From Salinibaculum sp. SYNS191 (GTDB taxonomy: Archaea > Halobacteriota > Halobacteria > Halobacteriales > Haloarculaceae), in the NCBI RefSeq assembly GCF_037338445.1, contig NZ_CP147838.1, forward strand, positions 1,922,001-1,986,000: a stretch of 64,000 bases of DNA. Reading direction: 5' to 3'. A model generated the notes under the pieces. That model had not been told where the DNA came from and searched no databases. It saw only the letters and a program-made list of their open reading frames with translations. The translations under genes and the position numbers were made by a program. Position 1 is the first letter of the stretch. Each line of letters begins with the position of its first letter. This document shows, one piece after another, positions 1 to 8,342 of this stretch.

Positions 1-845
1 TGTCGGTGGTCGAGCGCGCGGCGCCGTTCGACCGGCTGGTCCACGTGGGGCCGGCGGTGGAGCGGCGCTTCGGCACGCGACGCCGGGTTCGGGCCGTCGT
101 CGACGGCGAGACGCGCAGAATTGACGTCCGGGTCCACGCACAGCCAGAGCGGGCAACCGACGAGAGCGGCGAGGCGTTCGAGGACGCACTCGCTGCGCAA
201 CTGGACCGCTGGGCGGAGGTCGGCGACGTCGACGGCGTCGTCCCGATGCTGGCCTACGGGAGCGGGGGCGGCCCGTGGGTCGCGACGGCGAGCGTCGGCC
301 CGACGGTCCGCGAGCGCGACCTCTCGCTGGGGCTGGCGCTGCACCACGCCTGCCGGCTCACGGGTGCGCTGGCGGCGCTGCACGACCGCGGCGTCGTCCA
401 CGCAGGCATCGACCCGGAGAGCGTGGGCTACCCGCTCGCTGCCGACGGCGACCGGCCCGCACCCGCGTTCGCCGACGTGGGGCTGGCGGACGTGTACCGA
501 CGCCACGGCGACCCGGCGACGGTGCTGGACCCCCGCTACGCCGCCCCCGAGTACTTCGAGCAGTCCCGCGGCATCGTCGACCGGACGACCGACATCTACC
601 AGCTCGGGACGGTCGTCTACACGCTCGTGACCGGCCGGCCGCCCTTCGACGGCAGCCCCGGGGAGGTACGCGAGGCCGTGCTGTCCGACGACGTGCCGCC
701 GGTCGCGCCACGGGACCGCCGGCTCCCGGACGCGTTCGACGAGATACTCCAGCGGGCGACGGCCACCGAGAAGTTCGCCCGGTACGACACCGCCGGTGCG
801 TTCCACGACGACCTGACGGCGCTGTGTGAGCGTCTGCTCGACTGA
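1..845 (+). CDS. Kinase-fold protein lacking catalytic residues (5' end outside window)
   Basis: The frame is open from the window edge, so the N-terminus is missing; a GTG at 6 is only an in-frame candidate. The fold of a Ser/Thr protein kinase C-lobe is clear: an HDRGVVHAGIDPES segment where HRDLKPEN belongs, FADVG for DFG, APEYF for the APE motif, and TDIYQLGTVVYTLVTGRPPF for subdomain IX. The catalytic HRD aspartate is Gly, no VAIK lysine is visible (RRIDVRVH stands there), and no glycine-rich loop is seen. It is therefore probably a pseudokinase that binds a partner or ligand. Upstream domains, which in this class are often sensor or beta-propeller parts, cannot be judged here. Confidence 0.75.
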   Translation, partial: SVVERAAPFDRLVHVGPAVERRFGTRRRVRAVVDGETRRIDVRVHAQPERATDESGEAFEDALAAQLDRWAEVGDVDGVVPMLAYGSGGGPWVATASVGPTVRERDLSLGLALHHACRLTGALAALHDRGVVHAGIDPESVGYPLAADGDRPAPAFADVGLADVYRRHGDPATVLDPRYAAPEYFEQSRGIVDRTTDIYQLGTVVYTLVTGRPPFDGSPGEVREAVLSDDVPPVAPRDRRLPDAFDEILQRATATEKFARYDTAGAFHDDLTALCERLLD

Positions 846-907
846 ACCGTGGCAGCGTCGTGGTAGGCGTCGACTACCCGCAGGGACGCCGGAGTTCCGA
901 AGGTTTT

Positions 908-925
908 TGACTGACCAGTCAGTCA
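908..925. promoter_or_regulatory. Palindromic operator of the TetR-MATE operon
   Basis: TGACTGACCAGTCAGTCA has two perfect 8-bp arms (TGACTGAC and GTCAGTCA) around a 2-bp centre. It ends 18 bp before the ATG of the TetR-family gene and directly follows a TTTTTGA promoter-like stretch (904-910), so a bound dimer would cover the core promoter. This is the expected layout of an autorepressor operator. Confidence 0.8.
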
Positions 926-943
926 GCTAGGGCAGTTCCCTCC

Positions 944-1540
944 ATGGCTGCTGACGACGAGATACTCGACGCGACCTGGCGAGCCCTGTGTACCCACGGG
1001 TACGCCGACCTGACGATGCAGGACATCGCAGACGAGACGACCAAGAGCAAAGCCGCCTTGCACTACCACTACGACAGCAAGCACGACCTGCTGGTGGCCT
1101 TCCTCGACCACGTCGCCGACCGGTTCCTGGGCCGGGTCCGCGACGCCGCGGCCACGACCGACGGCGACGCCGCCGCCCGCCTCTCGGCGGTCATCGACGC
1201 GGCGCTCTCGCCGCCGGAGACCGGCGACATCGAGGACATGCAGACCGCCCTGCTGGAACTCAAGGCCCAGGCCCCCCACGAGTCGGACTTCCGGAAGCGC
1301 CTCCGCGAGTCCGACGAACAATTCCGTGACCTGCTGGCAGAGGTGCTGGCCGACGGCATCGACGACGGCAGCGTCCGGCCCGATGTCGACCCCGACGAGA
1401 CGGCGCATTTCGTCGTGACGATGTTCGCGGGCGCGCAGTTGCGCCAGGTGTCCGTCGGCGAGAGCCGCCAGCCCGTGCGCGACCACATCGAGCGCCACCT
1501 CCAGGAACACGTCTACCGCCCGGAGGCGTCGGCGGAATGA
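944..1540 (+). CDS. TetR/AcrR family transcriptional regulator
   Basis: A 198-aa protein with a typical TetR N-terminal helix-turn-helix at about residues 5-52; TMQDIADETTKSKAALHYHY is the recognition region and KHDLLVAFLDHV follows it. The C-terminal two thirds is the helical ligand-binding and dimerisation domain. A near-perfect palindrome lies just upstream, and the ATGA overlap couples the gene to a MATE exporter. From this context it is inferred to repress its own operon and to be released by a compound the pump exports. The ligand cannot be predicted. Confidence 0.92.
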   Translation: MAADDEILDATWRALCTHGYADLTMQDIADETTKSKAALHYHYDSKHDLLVAFLDHVADRFLGRVRDAAATTDGDAAARLSAVIDAALSPPETGDIEDMQTALLELKAQAPHESDFRKRLRESDEQFRDLLAEVLADGIDDGSVRPDVDPDETAHFVVTMFAGAQLRQVSVGESRQPVRDHIERHLQEHVYRPEASAE

Positions 1541-3009
1541 GGCTGCGCGACGCGCTCGCGCGGCTGGACCCGCGGCGGCTGGGCGACCTCTTCAAGGGAC
1601 AGGAGGAGATCGACCTGACCAGCGGCTCCATCGGCTGGCCGCTGTTTTACCTGTCGTTGCCCATCGTCGTGACGAACCTCCTCCAGACGGCCTACAACCT
1701 GGCCGACACGTTCTGGCTGGGCCAGTTCAGCAAGGACGCGCTGGCCGCGATTACCTTCGCCTTCCCGATGGTGTTCCTGCTCATCTCGCTGGGGATGGGA
1801 CTGACAGTCGCGGGCAGCGTCCTCGTCGCCCAGCACATCGGAGCCGACGAGGAGGAGAAGGCCACCTACGCCGCCTCGCAGACGATGACGTTTGCAGTCG
1901 TCCTCTCGCTCGTGCTCGGGAGCGTCGGCTTCTTCTTCGTCGAGGACGCCCTGCGCCTGCTCGGCGTGAGCCAGGACGTGCTCCCGCTGGCGACGGGGTA
2001 CATGGAAGTCGTCTCGCTGGGCCTTTTCATGATGTTCGGCTTCTTCGTGTTCATCTCGCTGATGCGCGGGTACGGCGACACCATCACGCCGATGCTCGTG
2101 ATGCTCGGGACGGTCGTCCTGAACATCGCGCTGGACCCGTTCCTCATCTTCGGCTGGTGGGTGTTCCCCCGGATGGGCGTCCAGGGCGCGGCAATCGCAA
2201 CCGTGTTCTCCCGCGGATTGGCGATGCTCGTCGGCCTCTACATCATGTTCGACGGGAGCCGCGGCGTGAAGATTCGGCTGCGGGACATGTGGCCCGACTT
2301 CGGCTACCTCCGGCGGCTGTTCAGCATCGGCGCGCCCGCCTCCATCGAGGGGACCGGCCGCGCACTCTCCATCAACCTCCTGCTGGTCGTCGTCGCCACC
2401 TTCCCGGACACCGTGGCGGCGGCCTTCGGCGTCGGCATCCGCGTGTTCTCGGTCATCTTCCTGCCCGCAATCGCGGTCGGCCGGGGTGTCGAGACGCTCG
2501 CGGGACAGAACATCGGTGCCGGCAACGAGGACCGGGCGGCGCGGACGAGCGACTTCGCGGCGAAGGTGATGTTCGTCGTCCTCTCCGGCGCTGCCGTCGT
2601 GGTCTGGCTGACCGCGCCGGCCATCATGCGGGTGTTCACCGACAACCCCGACGTCATCCCCATCGGCGCGGACTTCCTGCGCATCGTCGCGCCGACGTTC
2701 GGCTTTACCGGCGTGATGCGCGCCTACAGCGGCGGGTTCCGCGGGGCCGGCAAGACCATCATCGCCGCCGCCATCGCCATCTTCACGCTGGGCATCGTCC
2801 GCCTGCCGGTGGCGTGGTTCGCGGTCATCGAGTTCGACTTCGGGACGACTGGCCTCTTTGCCTCCTTCATCGTCTCGAACGTCCTCGGCGCGGTCATCGC
2901 CTACGTCTGGTACCGCCGCGGGACCTGGCGCGGTGCCGACCTCACCGACGACCCGACGGCCACCGTCTCCGGGTCGGGCGTCGAGGACGAAGCCGCCGTC
3001 GACGATTGA
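1537..3009 (+). CDS. MATE family efflux transporter
   Basis: A 490-aa polytopic membrane protein of normal MATE length, with about 12 hydrophobic helices in two halves. The N-terminal half carries the MATE-typical TAYNLADTFWLGQFSKDALAA, and the second half repeats the pattern around ATFPDTVAAAFGVGIRV. MATE proteins export cationic drugs or metabolites in exchange for Na+ or H+. The ATG overlaps the stop of the TetR gene (ATGA), so the two are cotranscribed and translationally coupled. The tail after the last helix is short and acidic. Substrate unknown. Confidence 0.93.
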   Translation: MRLRDALARLDPRRLGDLFKGQEEIDLTSGSIGWPLFYLSLPIVVTNLLQTAYNLADTFWLGQFSKDALAAITFAFPMVFLLISLGMGLTVAGSVLVAQHIGADEEEKATYAASQTMTFAVVLSLVLGSVGFFFVEDALRLLGVSQDVLPLATGYMEVVSLGLFMMFGFFVFISLMRGYGDTITPMLVMLGTVVLNIALDPFLIFGWWVFPRMGVQGAAIATVFSRGLAMLVGLYIMFDGSRGVKIRLRDMWPDFGYLRRLFSIGAPASIEGTGRALSINLLLVVVATFPDTVAAAFGVGIRVFSVIFLPAIAVGRGVETLAGQNIGAGNEDRAARTSDFAAKVMFVVLSGAAVVVWLTAPAIMRVFTDNPDVIPIGADFLRIVAPTFGFTGVMRAYSGGFRGAGKTIIAAAIAIFTLGIVRLPVAWFAVIEFDFGTTGLFASFIVSNVLGAVIAYVWYRRGTWRGADLTDDPTATVSGSGVEDEAAVDD

Positions 3010-3043
3010 GCGGGCGGTTTCCTCCGTCGGGTTCGCACGCTCT

Positions 3044-3703
3044 CTACTCCAGTTCCAGAACCGACATCGAAGCCGTCCCGTAGTCGACCACGCGATTCGT
3101 TCCCGACACCTCGTAGTATGCGCCCCGATACTCGACGACGTCACCGTCTTCGAGGGGCAAATCGACGCCGTACCCGGACCTGTCGCCGTTCTCTGCGAGT
3201 CGATATTCGAGGTACGCCGCTGCCTGGCCGGTTAGATTGTCGAGGGAAGTGACGGTTCGATTCCCGGGCGCGTCGATTTCAGTCAACGACGGGTCGGTCC
3301 CCGGGCCGGCACAACACCGCGGCCCGTCGAACGTCACCCGGTAGTACGTCCCGTTTCGCCGCACGAACGCCTCCGTGACGCGGTCGCCAGCGTCGGTCGT
3401 CTCGCCCGGCCAGGATTCGTACACAGCAGCGTACCGGTAGTAGTCGTCGGGCGCACCCCACGCGTCCCCGTCCAGTAGCGTGACGTCTCCCGGTTCGAGC
3501 GCCGCGTCGAAGGCCTGGCGTTGCGCGTCGCTGAGCGCCGTGTAGTTGACGACCTCGATGTCCGACGGAACCGCCGTCGGTCGGTCGTCCGCCATCGTTT
3601 CAGTGCTCGTCGGCTGGTCGCTTCCCGAGGGAGTCCCGGCACAGCCAGCGAGAGCCAGTACGACGACACACAGGAGCAACGCGAGTCGGCGTCGGGAGGG
3701 CAT
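3044..3703 (-). CDS. Secreted lipoprotein, haloarchaeal, unknown function
   Basis: A 219-aa protein. The N-terminus SRRRLALLLCVVVLALAGC combines a twin-arginine-like motif with a lipobox whose cysteine is residue 21, so a Tat-exported, lipid-anchored surface protein is predicted. A Ser/Thr/Asp-rich linker follows, then a soluble domain with a CC pair (FDGPRCCAGPG) and paired 'RxGxYYRV' and 'RGAYYEVSG' strands. The start is the ATG directly before the signal peptide; an AAGATACTTAG box lies about 29 bp upstream. I do not recognise a named family. Longer open frames extending upstream run into a repeat element and are not coding. Confidence 0.8.
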   Translation of the reverse strand: MPSRRRLALLLCVVVLALAGCAGTPSGSDQPTSTETMADDRPTAVPSDIEVVNYTALSDAQRQAFDAALEPGDVTLLDGDAWGAPDDYYRYAAVYESWPGETTDAGDRVTEAFVRRNGTYYRVTFDGPRCCAGPGTDPSLTEIDAPGNRTVTSLDNLTGQAAAYLEYRLAENGDRSGYGVDLPLEDGDVVEYRGAYYEVSGTNRVVDYGTASMSVLELE

Positions 3704-3726
3704 GGCGTCGGATTGCGGTATCCCGA

Positions 3727-3737
3727 CTAAGTATCTT
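3727..3737 (-). promoter_or_regulatory. TATA-like box of the lipoprotein gene
   Basis: AAGATACTTAG on the minus strand is centred 29 bp before the ATG at 3703, the distance expected for a leaderless or nearly leaderless haloarchaeal transcript. Confidence 0.5.
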
Positions 3738-3757
3738 CTGTCCGACGTGAGAGCCGC

Positions 3758-3964
3758 CGAGCGCGCGTTCCATCGCGCGCACCGGGAGACCTGCGGTCTC
3801 CCGAACCTCGCGGTGTAACCGCGAGACCACGGGGAAGGGCAGGCCTGCCACGAGCATCCGGCGGCGAAGCCGCCGGTTCCCTCCGAGCGCGAGGAGCCTT
3901 TTTCCCCAAGTTTTTGCAAGGAGAGGTTCGCGCTTTGCGCGAACCCGACGCAGCAAAAAGTGGG
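3758..3964 (-). repeat. Mosaic palindromic repeat element, copy I
   Basis: About 207 bp between the lipoprotein gene and the thermosome stop. Read on the minus strand it begins CCACTTTTT, then GTCGGGT, a hairpin with arms GGTTCGCGC/GCGCGAACC, AAAAACTTGGGGAAAAAGG, CTCCTCGCGC, a GCCGCCGG-type hairpin with a 3-nt loop, GGATGCTCGTG, GCCTGCCCTTCCCC, then hairpins ACCGCGAG/CTCGCGGT and GGGAGACC/GGTCTCCC. The order of linkers matches copy IV (61096-61319) and partly copies II and III. The T5 tract just after the thermosome stop could also act as its terminator. Open frames through the element are spurious. Confidence 0.85.
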
Positions 3965-3965
3965 G

Positions 3966-5648
3966 TTACATCATGCCGCCCATGCCGCCGCCCATGCCGC
4001 CCATGCCGCCCATACCTCCGGGGGCGCCACCGGGGCCGCCTTCCTCGCCGTCGCCGCTGGTGGAGAGGTCGCCGGCGGAGATGATGTCGTCAATCTTCAG
4101 GACCAGGTTGGCCGCTTCGGCAGCGGAGCCCATCGCCTGGCGCTTGGCGTGTGCGGGTTCGACGACGCCGGCCTCGAAGGTGTCCTCGACCTCACCGCTG
4201 AAGACGTTCAGGCCGGCGCGGGCGTCGCCGCTCTCGTGGGCCGAGCGCATGTCGACGAGCGTGTCGATGGAGTCCAGCCCGGCGTTCTCGGCGAGCACGC
4301 GCGGGACGAGTTCCAGCGAGTCCGCGAAGGCCTCGACGGCCAGCTGCTCGCGGCCGCTGACGCTGTCGGCGTAATCGCGCAGCCGGGATGCCAGTTCGAC
4401 CTCGGGCGCGCCGCCGCCGGGGAGCACGGCGCCCTCGATGATGGTGTCGGAGACGACCGAGAGGGCGTCGTTGACGCCGCGTTCGAGTTCGTCGACGACG
4501 TGCTCGGTGGAGCCACGCAGGAGCAGAGTCACGCCGTGGCTCTGGTCGCCGGCGCCCTCGACGTAGAACAGTTCCTCGTCCTCGTCGCGCTCGATGTTGC
4601 CGGTGCCGAGGTCGGATTCCTCGATGCTGTCGAGGTCGGAGACGATGCGGGCCTCGAGAACCTCGGTGAGGAACTGGAGCTGGGACTTCTTGACGCGGCT
4701 GAGCGCGAGGATGCCCTCCTTGGCGAGGTAGTGCTCGGCCATGTCGTCGATGCCCTTCTGACAGAAGACGGCGTCCACGCCGGCGTCGGCGATCTTCTGG
4801 ACCATCTCCTGGAGCTGTTCCTCCTCCTTGTCGAGGAAGTTCTTGAGCTGGTCGGGGTCGGTGACGCTGACCTGCGTGTCGACCTCGGCCTCGTCGAGTT
4901 CGAGCGGGGAGTCGACGAGGAGGATGTTGGCGTCCTCCAGGTCGACGGGCATGTTCTCGTGGACGGGGTCCTTGTCGACGACGCCGCCGTTGAGCAGTTC
5001 GGAGTCGCCGGCGGAGCGACCGGTCTGGGTCTCGATGTCGAGGTAGGCCATGTCGACGACGACGCTGCCGTCGTCGGCCTCGACGGTGACCGCCTGTGCG
5101 CCCTCGACGATGAGTTCGGCGAGGACCTCCTTGTGCTGTTCCGCGCCCTTGCCGGTCATGGACGTCTCGGCGACCTTCTTCAGGATTTCCTCGTCGTCGC
5201 GGTCGACGTCGATGGCGATGTCGTCGACTTCCTCGCGGGCCCGCTCGGCGGCCATGTCGAACCCTTTGATGATGGCTGTCGGGTGGATGTCCTGTTCGAG
5301 CAGGTCCTCGGCGTTCTTCAGGAGTTCGCCGGTGATGGCGACGGCCGTCGTGGTGCCGTCGCCTGCCTCGTCCTCCTGGGTCTCGGCGACCTCGACGATC
5401 ATCGACGCCGTCGGGTTGTCGATGTCCATCTCCTCCAGGATGGTGACGCCGTCGTTGGTGACGGTGATGTCACCGAGCGAGGAGACGAGCATCTTGTCCA
5501 TCCCCTTCGGCCCGAGTGTCGAGCGTACCGATTCGGCGACTGCGCGCGCGGCAGCGATGTTGTGCTCCTGCGCGCTCTTGTCCTTCATCCGCTGGGCGTC
5601 CTCGCCCAGGATAATCATGGGCTGGCCCTGCATCTGCTGCTGGCTCAT
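3966..5648 (-). CDS. ths: Thermosome (group II chaperonin) subunit
   Basis: A 560-aa subunit of the archaeal chaperonin, an ATP-driven folding machine in the cytoplasm. Visible signatures are LGPKGMDKM (residues 45-53), TNDGVTIL, GDGTTT (96-101) of the nucleotide site, and VLPGGGAPEVEL in the second equatorial half. The C-terminus is a Gly/Met tail built of GGM repeats, as in many group II chaperonins. Length is normal. The DNA repeats coding for this tail should not be taken for an array. A strong TATA box lies 32 bp upstream. Haloarchaea carry two or three paralogues; which one this is cannot be settled here, though it resembles the Cct1 type. Confidence 0.97.
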   Translation of the reverse strand: MSQQQMQGQPMIILGEDAQRMKDKSAQEHNIAAARAVAESVRSTLGPKGMDKMLVSSLGDITVTNDGVTILEEMDIDNPTASMIVEVAETQEDEAGDGTTTAVAITGELLKNAEDLLEQDIHPTAIIKGFDMAAERAREEVDDIAIDVDRDDEEILKKVAETSMTGKGAEQHKEVLAELIVEGAQAVTVEADDGSVVVDMAYLDIETQTGRSAGDSELLNGGVVDKDPVHENMPVDLEDANILLVDSPLELDEAEVDTQVSVTDPDQLKNFLDKEEEQLQEMVQKIADAGVDAVFCQKGIDDMAEHYLAKEGILALSRVKKSQLQFLTEVLEARIVSDLDSIEESDLGTGNIERDEDEELFYVEGAGDQSHGVTLLLRGSTEHVVDELERGVNDALSVVSDTIIEGAVLPGGGAPEVELASRLRDYADSVSGREQLAVEAFADSLELVPRVLAENAGLDSIDTLVDMRSAHESGDARAGLNVFSGEVEDTFEAGVVEPAHAKRQAMGSAAEAANLVLKIDDIISAGDLSTSGDGEEGGPGGAPGGMGGMGGMGGGMGGMM

Positions 5649-5675
5649 AGTCAGGAGAGAGTTTGTATGTGGTTC

Positions 5676-5685
5676 TATATAAATT
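5676..5685 (-). promoter_or_regulatory. TATA box of the thermosome gene
   Basis: AATTTATATA on the minus strand is centred 32 bp before the ATG at 5648, in an AT-rich patch that contrasts with its GC-rich surroundings. The match is one of the best in the window, as expected for an abundant chaperone. Confidence 0.75.
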
Positions 5686-5791
5686 CCCCGCTTATCGCTC
5701 GCTCCGGGATTCGGACGCGTGACCGAGAACCGCAGGAAGAAACGCCCGTTCCCGTCGACCGGCGCCGCGGCGGCAGTTCGGCGCGAGCGCT

Positions 5792-5807
5792 GTTTTTGTA
5801 TATATTA
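5792..5807 (+). promoter_or_regulatory. TATA box of the spermidine synthase-like gene
   Basis: TTTTTGTATATATTAG lies about 80 bp before the ATG at 5881. If used, it implies a leader of about 50 nt. The core is nearly symmetrical, so it could also fire toward the thermosome gene. Confidence 0.5.
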
Positions 5808-5880
5808 GTACCGGTCGAAGTCGCGGCGAGCGACGCGACAGTCGTTACCCATTTGATACGAAGGGCCGTACGTGCGATGA

Positions 5881-7449
5881 ATGGCGACAGGGACGGGAGA
5901 CTGGGCCAGGCGGGTGACCCGGCCCGAACTCGCGGTGTTCGTCTCCGGCGTGGCGAGCATGGGCCTCGAAATCCTCGCCGGCCGGGTCGTCGCGCCGCAG
6001 TTCGGCAACAGCATCTACACCTGGGGCAGCATCATCGGCGTCTTCCTGGCGGCGCTGTCGCTGGGCTATCACTACGGCGGGAAACGCGCCGCCGAGCGGG
6101 CGAACCACCGCCGACTCGCCCGCCTCCTGCTCGTGACGGCCGTCTACGTCGCGGTGCTCATCTTCGCCGGCGACCTCCTCCTGCGCTCGACGACGGTGTT
6201 TCCCCTCCCCAGCAGGTTCGCGTCGCTGCCGGCCGTAATCTTGCTCTTTGGCCCGCCGACGTACCTCCTGGGCTTTATCAGTCCCTACGCGGCCGACCTC
6301 TCCAGCACCGAGGACGTGGGGAAGGCGTCGGGACACATCTACGCCGTCGGCACCGTCGGCAGCATCCTGGGGGCCTTCGGGACCACCTACCTCCTCATCC
6401 CGTGGCTCGGCATCGACCAGATAGCGTTCGTCTTCGGCGTCCTGCTGGTCGTGACGGCGGCCGTCGTCCTGGGCCGGTCGCCACAGCGCCGGTCCGTCTT
6501 CGCCGTCGCCGCCGTCGGCGTGGTGCTCGTCGCAGCACTCGGTAGTGGCGCGGTCGGGGTGTCGGCACACGGCCGCGTCGTCTACCACACGCAGACGCCC
6601 TACCAGGAACTGGAGGTCGCCGACCTCGGCGGGACCCGGACGCTGTACCTCGGCGGCCAGCGACACAGCGCGATGGACAGGGACCGCCCCACCCGCCACG
6701 TCTTCGAGTACACGCGGTACTTCCACCTGCCGTACCTGTTCGCCGAGGACCCCGACGACATCGACCGGGTGCTGTTCGTCGGCGGCGGCGGGTTCACCGG
6801 ACCTCGCCGGTTCGCGGCGGAGTACAACGCGACGATAGACGTCGTCGAAATCGACCCCGAGGTCATCCGCGTCGCCAAGGAGTACTTCCACCTTGAGGAG
6901 TCACCGAACCTCACCGTCTACAACGCGGGCGGCCGGCAGTTCCTCCGCGATACCGACCGGACCTACGACCTCATCGTCCTCGACGCGTACAAGAAGGACA
7001 AGGTCCCCTTCCAGTTGACGACGGTGGAGTTCATGCGCCTGGCCGAGCGCCGGCTCACCGACGACGGGATGCTCTACGCGAACATCATCTCGGCACCGTC
7101 CGGGCCGGCCGGACAGTTCTACCGCGCCGAGCACCGGACCATGGAGGCGGTGTTCCCCAGGGTCTACACGTTCCCGACACACGACGGCAGCGTCGTCCAG
7201 AACATCGAAGTCATCGCGACGAAGTCGGCGACGAGGGTCTCGCAGTCGACGCTCCGCGAGCGCAACCAGCAACGGGACGTCGGCATCGACCTCGGCGACG
7301 AGATACGGGACTACACCATCGACGACCCGCCGGAGGACGTGCCGCTCCTCCGCGACGACCGCGCGCCGGTCGACAGCCTGCTCGAACCGATGGTCGGCCA
7401 GCGCTACGTCCTTCAGGAAACGGCGCCGGGGAACGCGAGCGCCGGCTGA
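5881..7449 (+). CDS. Membrane-anchored spermidine synthase-like protein
   Basis: A 522-aa fusion. Residues 15-225 form about seven hydrophobic helices, starting LAVFVSGVASMGLEILAGRV. The C-terminal half is an aminopropyltransferase/methyltransferase Rossmann domain with VLFVGGGGFTGPRRF (nucleotide-binding glycine loop), VVEIDPEV and LIVLDAYKKDKVPFQLTT, the site of the catalytic aspartate in polyamine synthases. Soluble spermidine synthases are about 300 aa; the membrane-fused version is widespread in bacteria and archaea, and its substrate is mostly unproven. It stands alone between divergently read thermosome and a VTT protein, so context adds nothing. Confidence 0.85.
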   Translation: MATGTGDWARRVTRPELAVFVSGVASMGLEILAGRVVAPQFGNSIYTWGSIIGVFLAALSLGYHYGGKRAAERANHRRLARLLLVTAVYVAVLIFAGDLLLRSTTVFPLPSRFASLPAVILLFGPPTYLLGFISPYAADLSSTEDVGKASGHIYAVGTVGSILGAFGTTYLLIPWLGIDQIAFVFGVLLVVTAAVVLGRSPQRRSVFAVAAVGVVLVAALGSGAVGVSAHGRVVYHTQTPYQELEVADLGGTRTLYLGGQRHSAMDRDRPTRHVFEYTRYFHLPYLFAEDPDDIDRVLFVGGGGFTGPRRFAAEYNATIDVVEIDPEVIRVAKEYFHLEESPNLTVYNAGGRQFLRDTDRTYDLIVLDAYKKDKVPFQLTTVEFMRLAERRLTDDGMLYANIISAPSGPAGQFYRAEHRTMEAVFPRVYTFPTHDGSVVQNIEVIATKSATRVSQSTLRERNQQRDVGIDLGDEIRDYTIDDPPEDVPLLRDDRAPVDSLLEPMVGQRYVLQETAPGNASAG

Positions 7450-7543
7450 CGGCTGACGGGACCGACTGACAGCACGCGGCGGGTCGCGACCCCGGAAGGC
7501 AGTTTCCCCAAGTATTTTCTCTCCACGGGAGTGTGGTCGGTCG

Positions 7544-8236
7544 ATGGACGAGCCGCTGCCCTCGCTGCGCCCGCTCATCCTCCGGGCGGCCGTCGTCGCC
7601 CTCCTGTTCGCGCTCGCGCCTGCCGTGATGGTGTGGGCGGTCCCGGAGGTACAGGACCCGGTCGCGATTCGGGGGTATCTGCTGAGTTTCGGGCCGCTGG
7701 CACCGCTGGTGCTGGTCGTCCTGCAGGTGTTGCAGGTGCTCGTCGCACCGATTCCCGGCGCGGTGCTGGCGGTGGCGAGCGGGGCCCTCTTCGGTGCGGT
7801 CCCGGGTGCGGTGTACAGCCTCATCGGCACGACTATCGGCAGCACGATCGCGTTCGCGCTGTCCCGGCGGTACGGACGGCCGTACGTGAGTCGGCTCGTG
7901 GGACCCCAGCGGCTGGTCCGGTTCGACGGGTTCGTCGAGCGGACGGGACTCCCGGGCGTCTTCGCGCTCTTTCTCGTCCCCGGCCCGTGGCCCGACGACA
8001 TGGTGTGTTTCGTCGCCGGCGTCTCGACGATTCCAATCCCGCGGCTGATACTGGCGGCGGTCGCCGGCCGCGCTCCGGCCCTGCTGTTCGCGAGTTTCCT
8101 CGGTGCCGAACTGGTGTCCGGCCGGTTCGCACTCACCGGGTTCGTCCTCGGCGCGCTCCTGCTCACGTGGGTGCTCGGCTACTACTACCGCCGGGAGGCC
8201 CTCGCACTGCTGCGCCGGACCCTGGGCCGGGCCTGA
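7544..8236 (+). CDS. TVP38/TMEM64-type (VTT domain) membrane protein
   Basis: A 230-aa integral membrane protein with about five or six helices. The VTT/SNARE-associated region covers residues 50-190, with VAPIPGAVLAVASGALFGAV and GTTIGSTIAFALSRRYGRP, and a later LVPGPWPDDMVCFVAGVSTI. Relatives (DedA/TVP38/TMEM64) are linked to lipid scrambling and proton-dependent membrane homeostasis; the function here is unproven. An AGTATTTTC box at 7511-7519 sits about 29 bp before the ATG and supports this start. A second VTT-superfamily gene lies at 26341. Confidence 0.88.
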   Translation: MDEPLPSLRPLILRAAVVALLFALAPAVMVWAVPEVQDPVAIRGYLLSFGPLAPLVLVVLQVLQVLVAPIPGAVLAVASGALFGAVPGAVYSLIGTTIGSTIAFALSRRYGRPYVSRLVGPQRLVRFDGFVERTGLPGVFALFLVPGPWPDDMVCFVAGVSTIPIPRLILAAVAGRAPALLFASFLGAELVSGRFALTGFVLGALLLTWVLGYYYRREALALLRRTLGRA

Positions 8237-8342
8237 GCGACGTGAGCGAGCCCGGCGGGAACGCCACCGTCGTCGTGACTGGGCAGCGGCCGCGTACGCC
8301 CTCGTTGCCCGCGACCGCGTCGTCGGGCCCGCGCGGTCCGGT

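Noticed and set aside
1513..3144. Long minus-strand frame across the MATE gene
   Set aside because: It gives a low-complexity Asp/Glu/Arg-rich product opposite a clear membrane transporter with operon context.
3600..3956. Basic protein frame through repeat copy I
   Set aside because: It is created by hairpins and appears also in copy IV; no start signal or bias.
3966..4025. Short tandem repeats resembling an array
   Set aside because: They encode the GGM tail of the thermosome subunit in frame; there are no spacers.
3960..6545. Very long open frame opposite the thermosome and into the next gene
   Set aside because: High GC keeps antisense frames open. The thermosome is unmistakable on the minus strand, and the frame has no family features.
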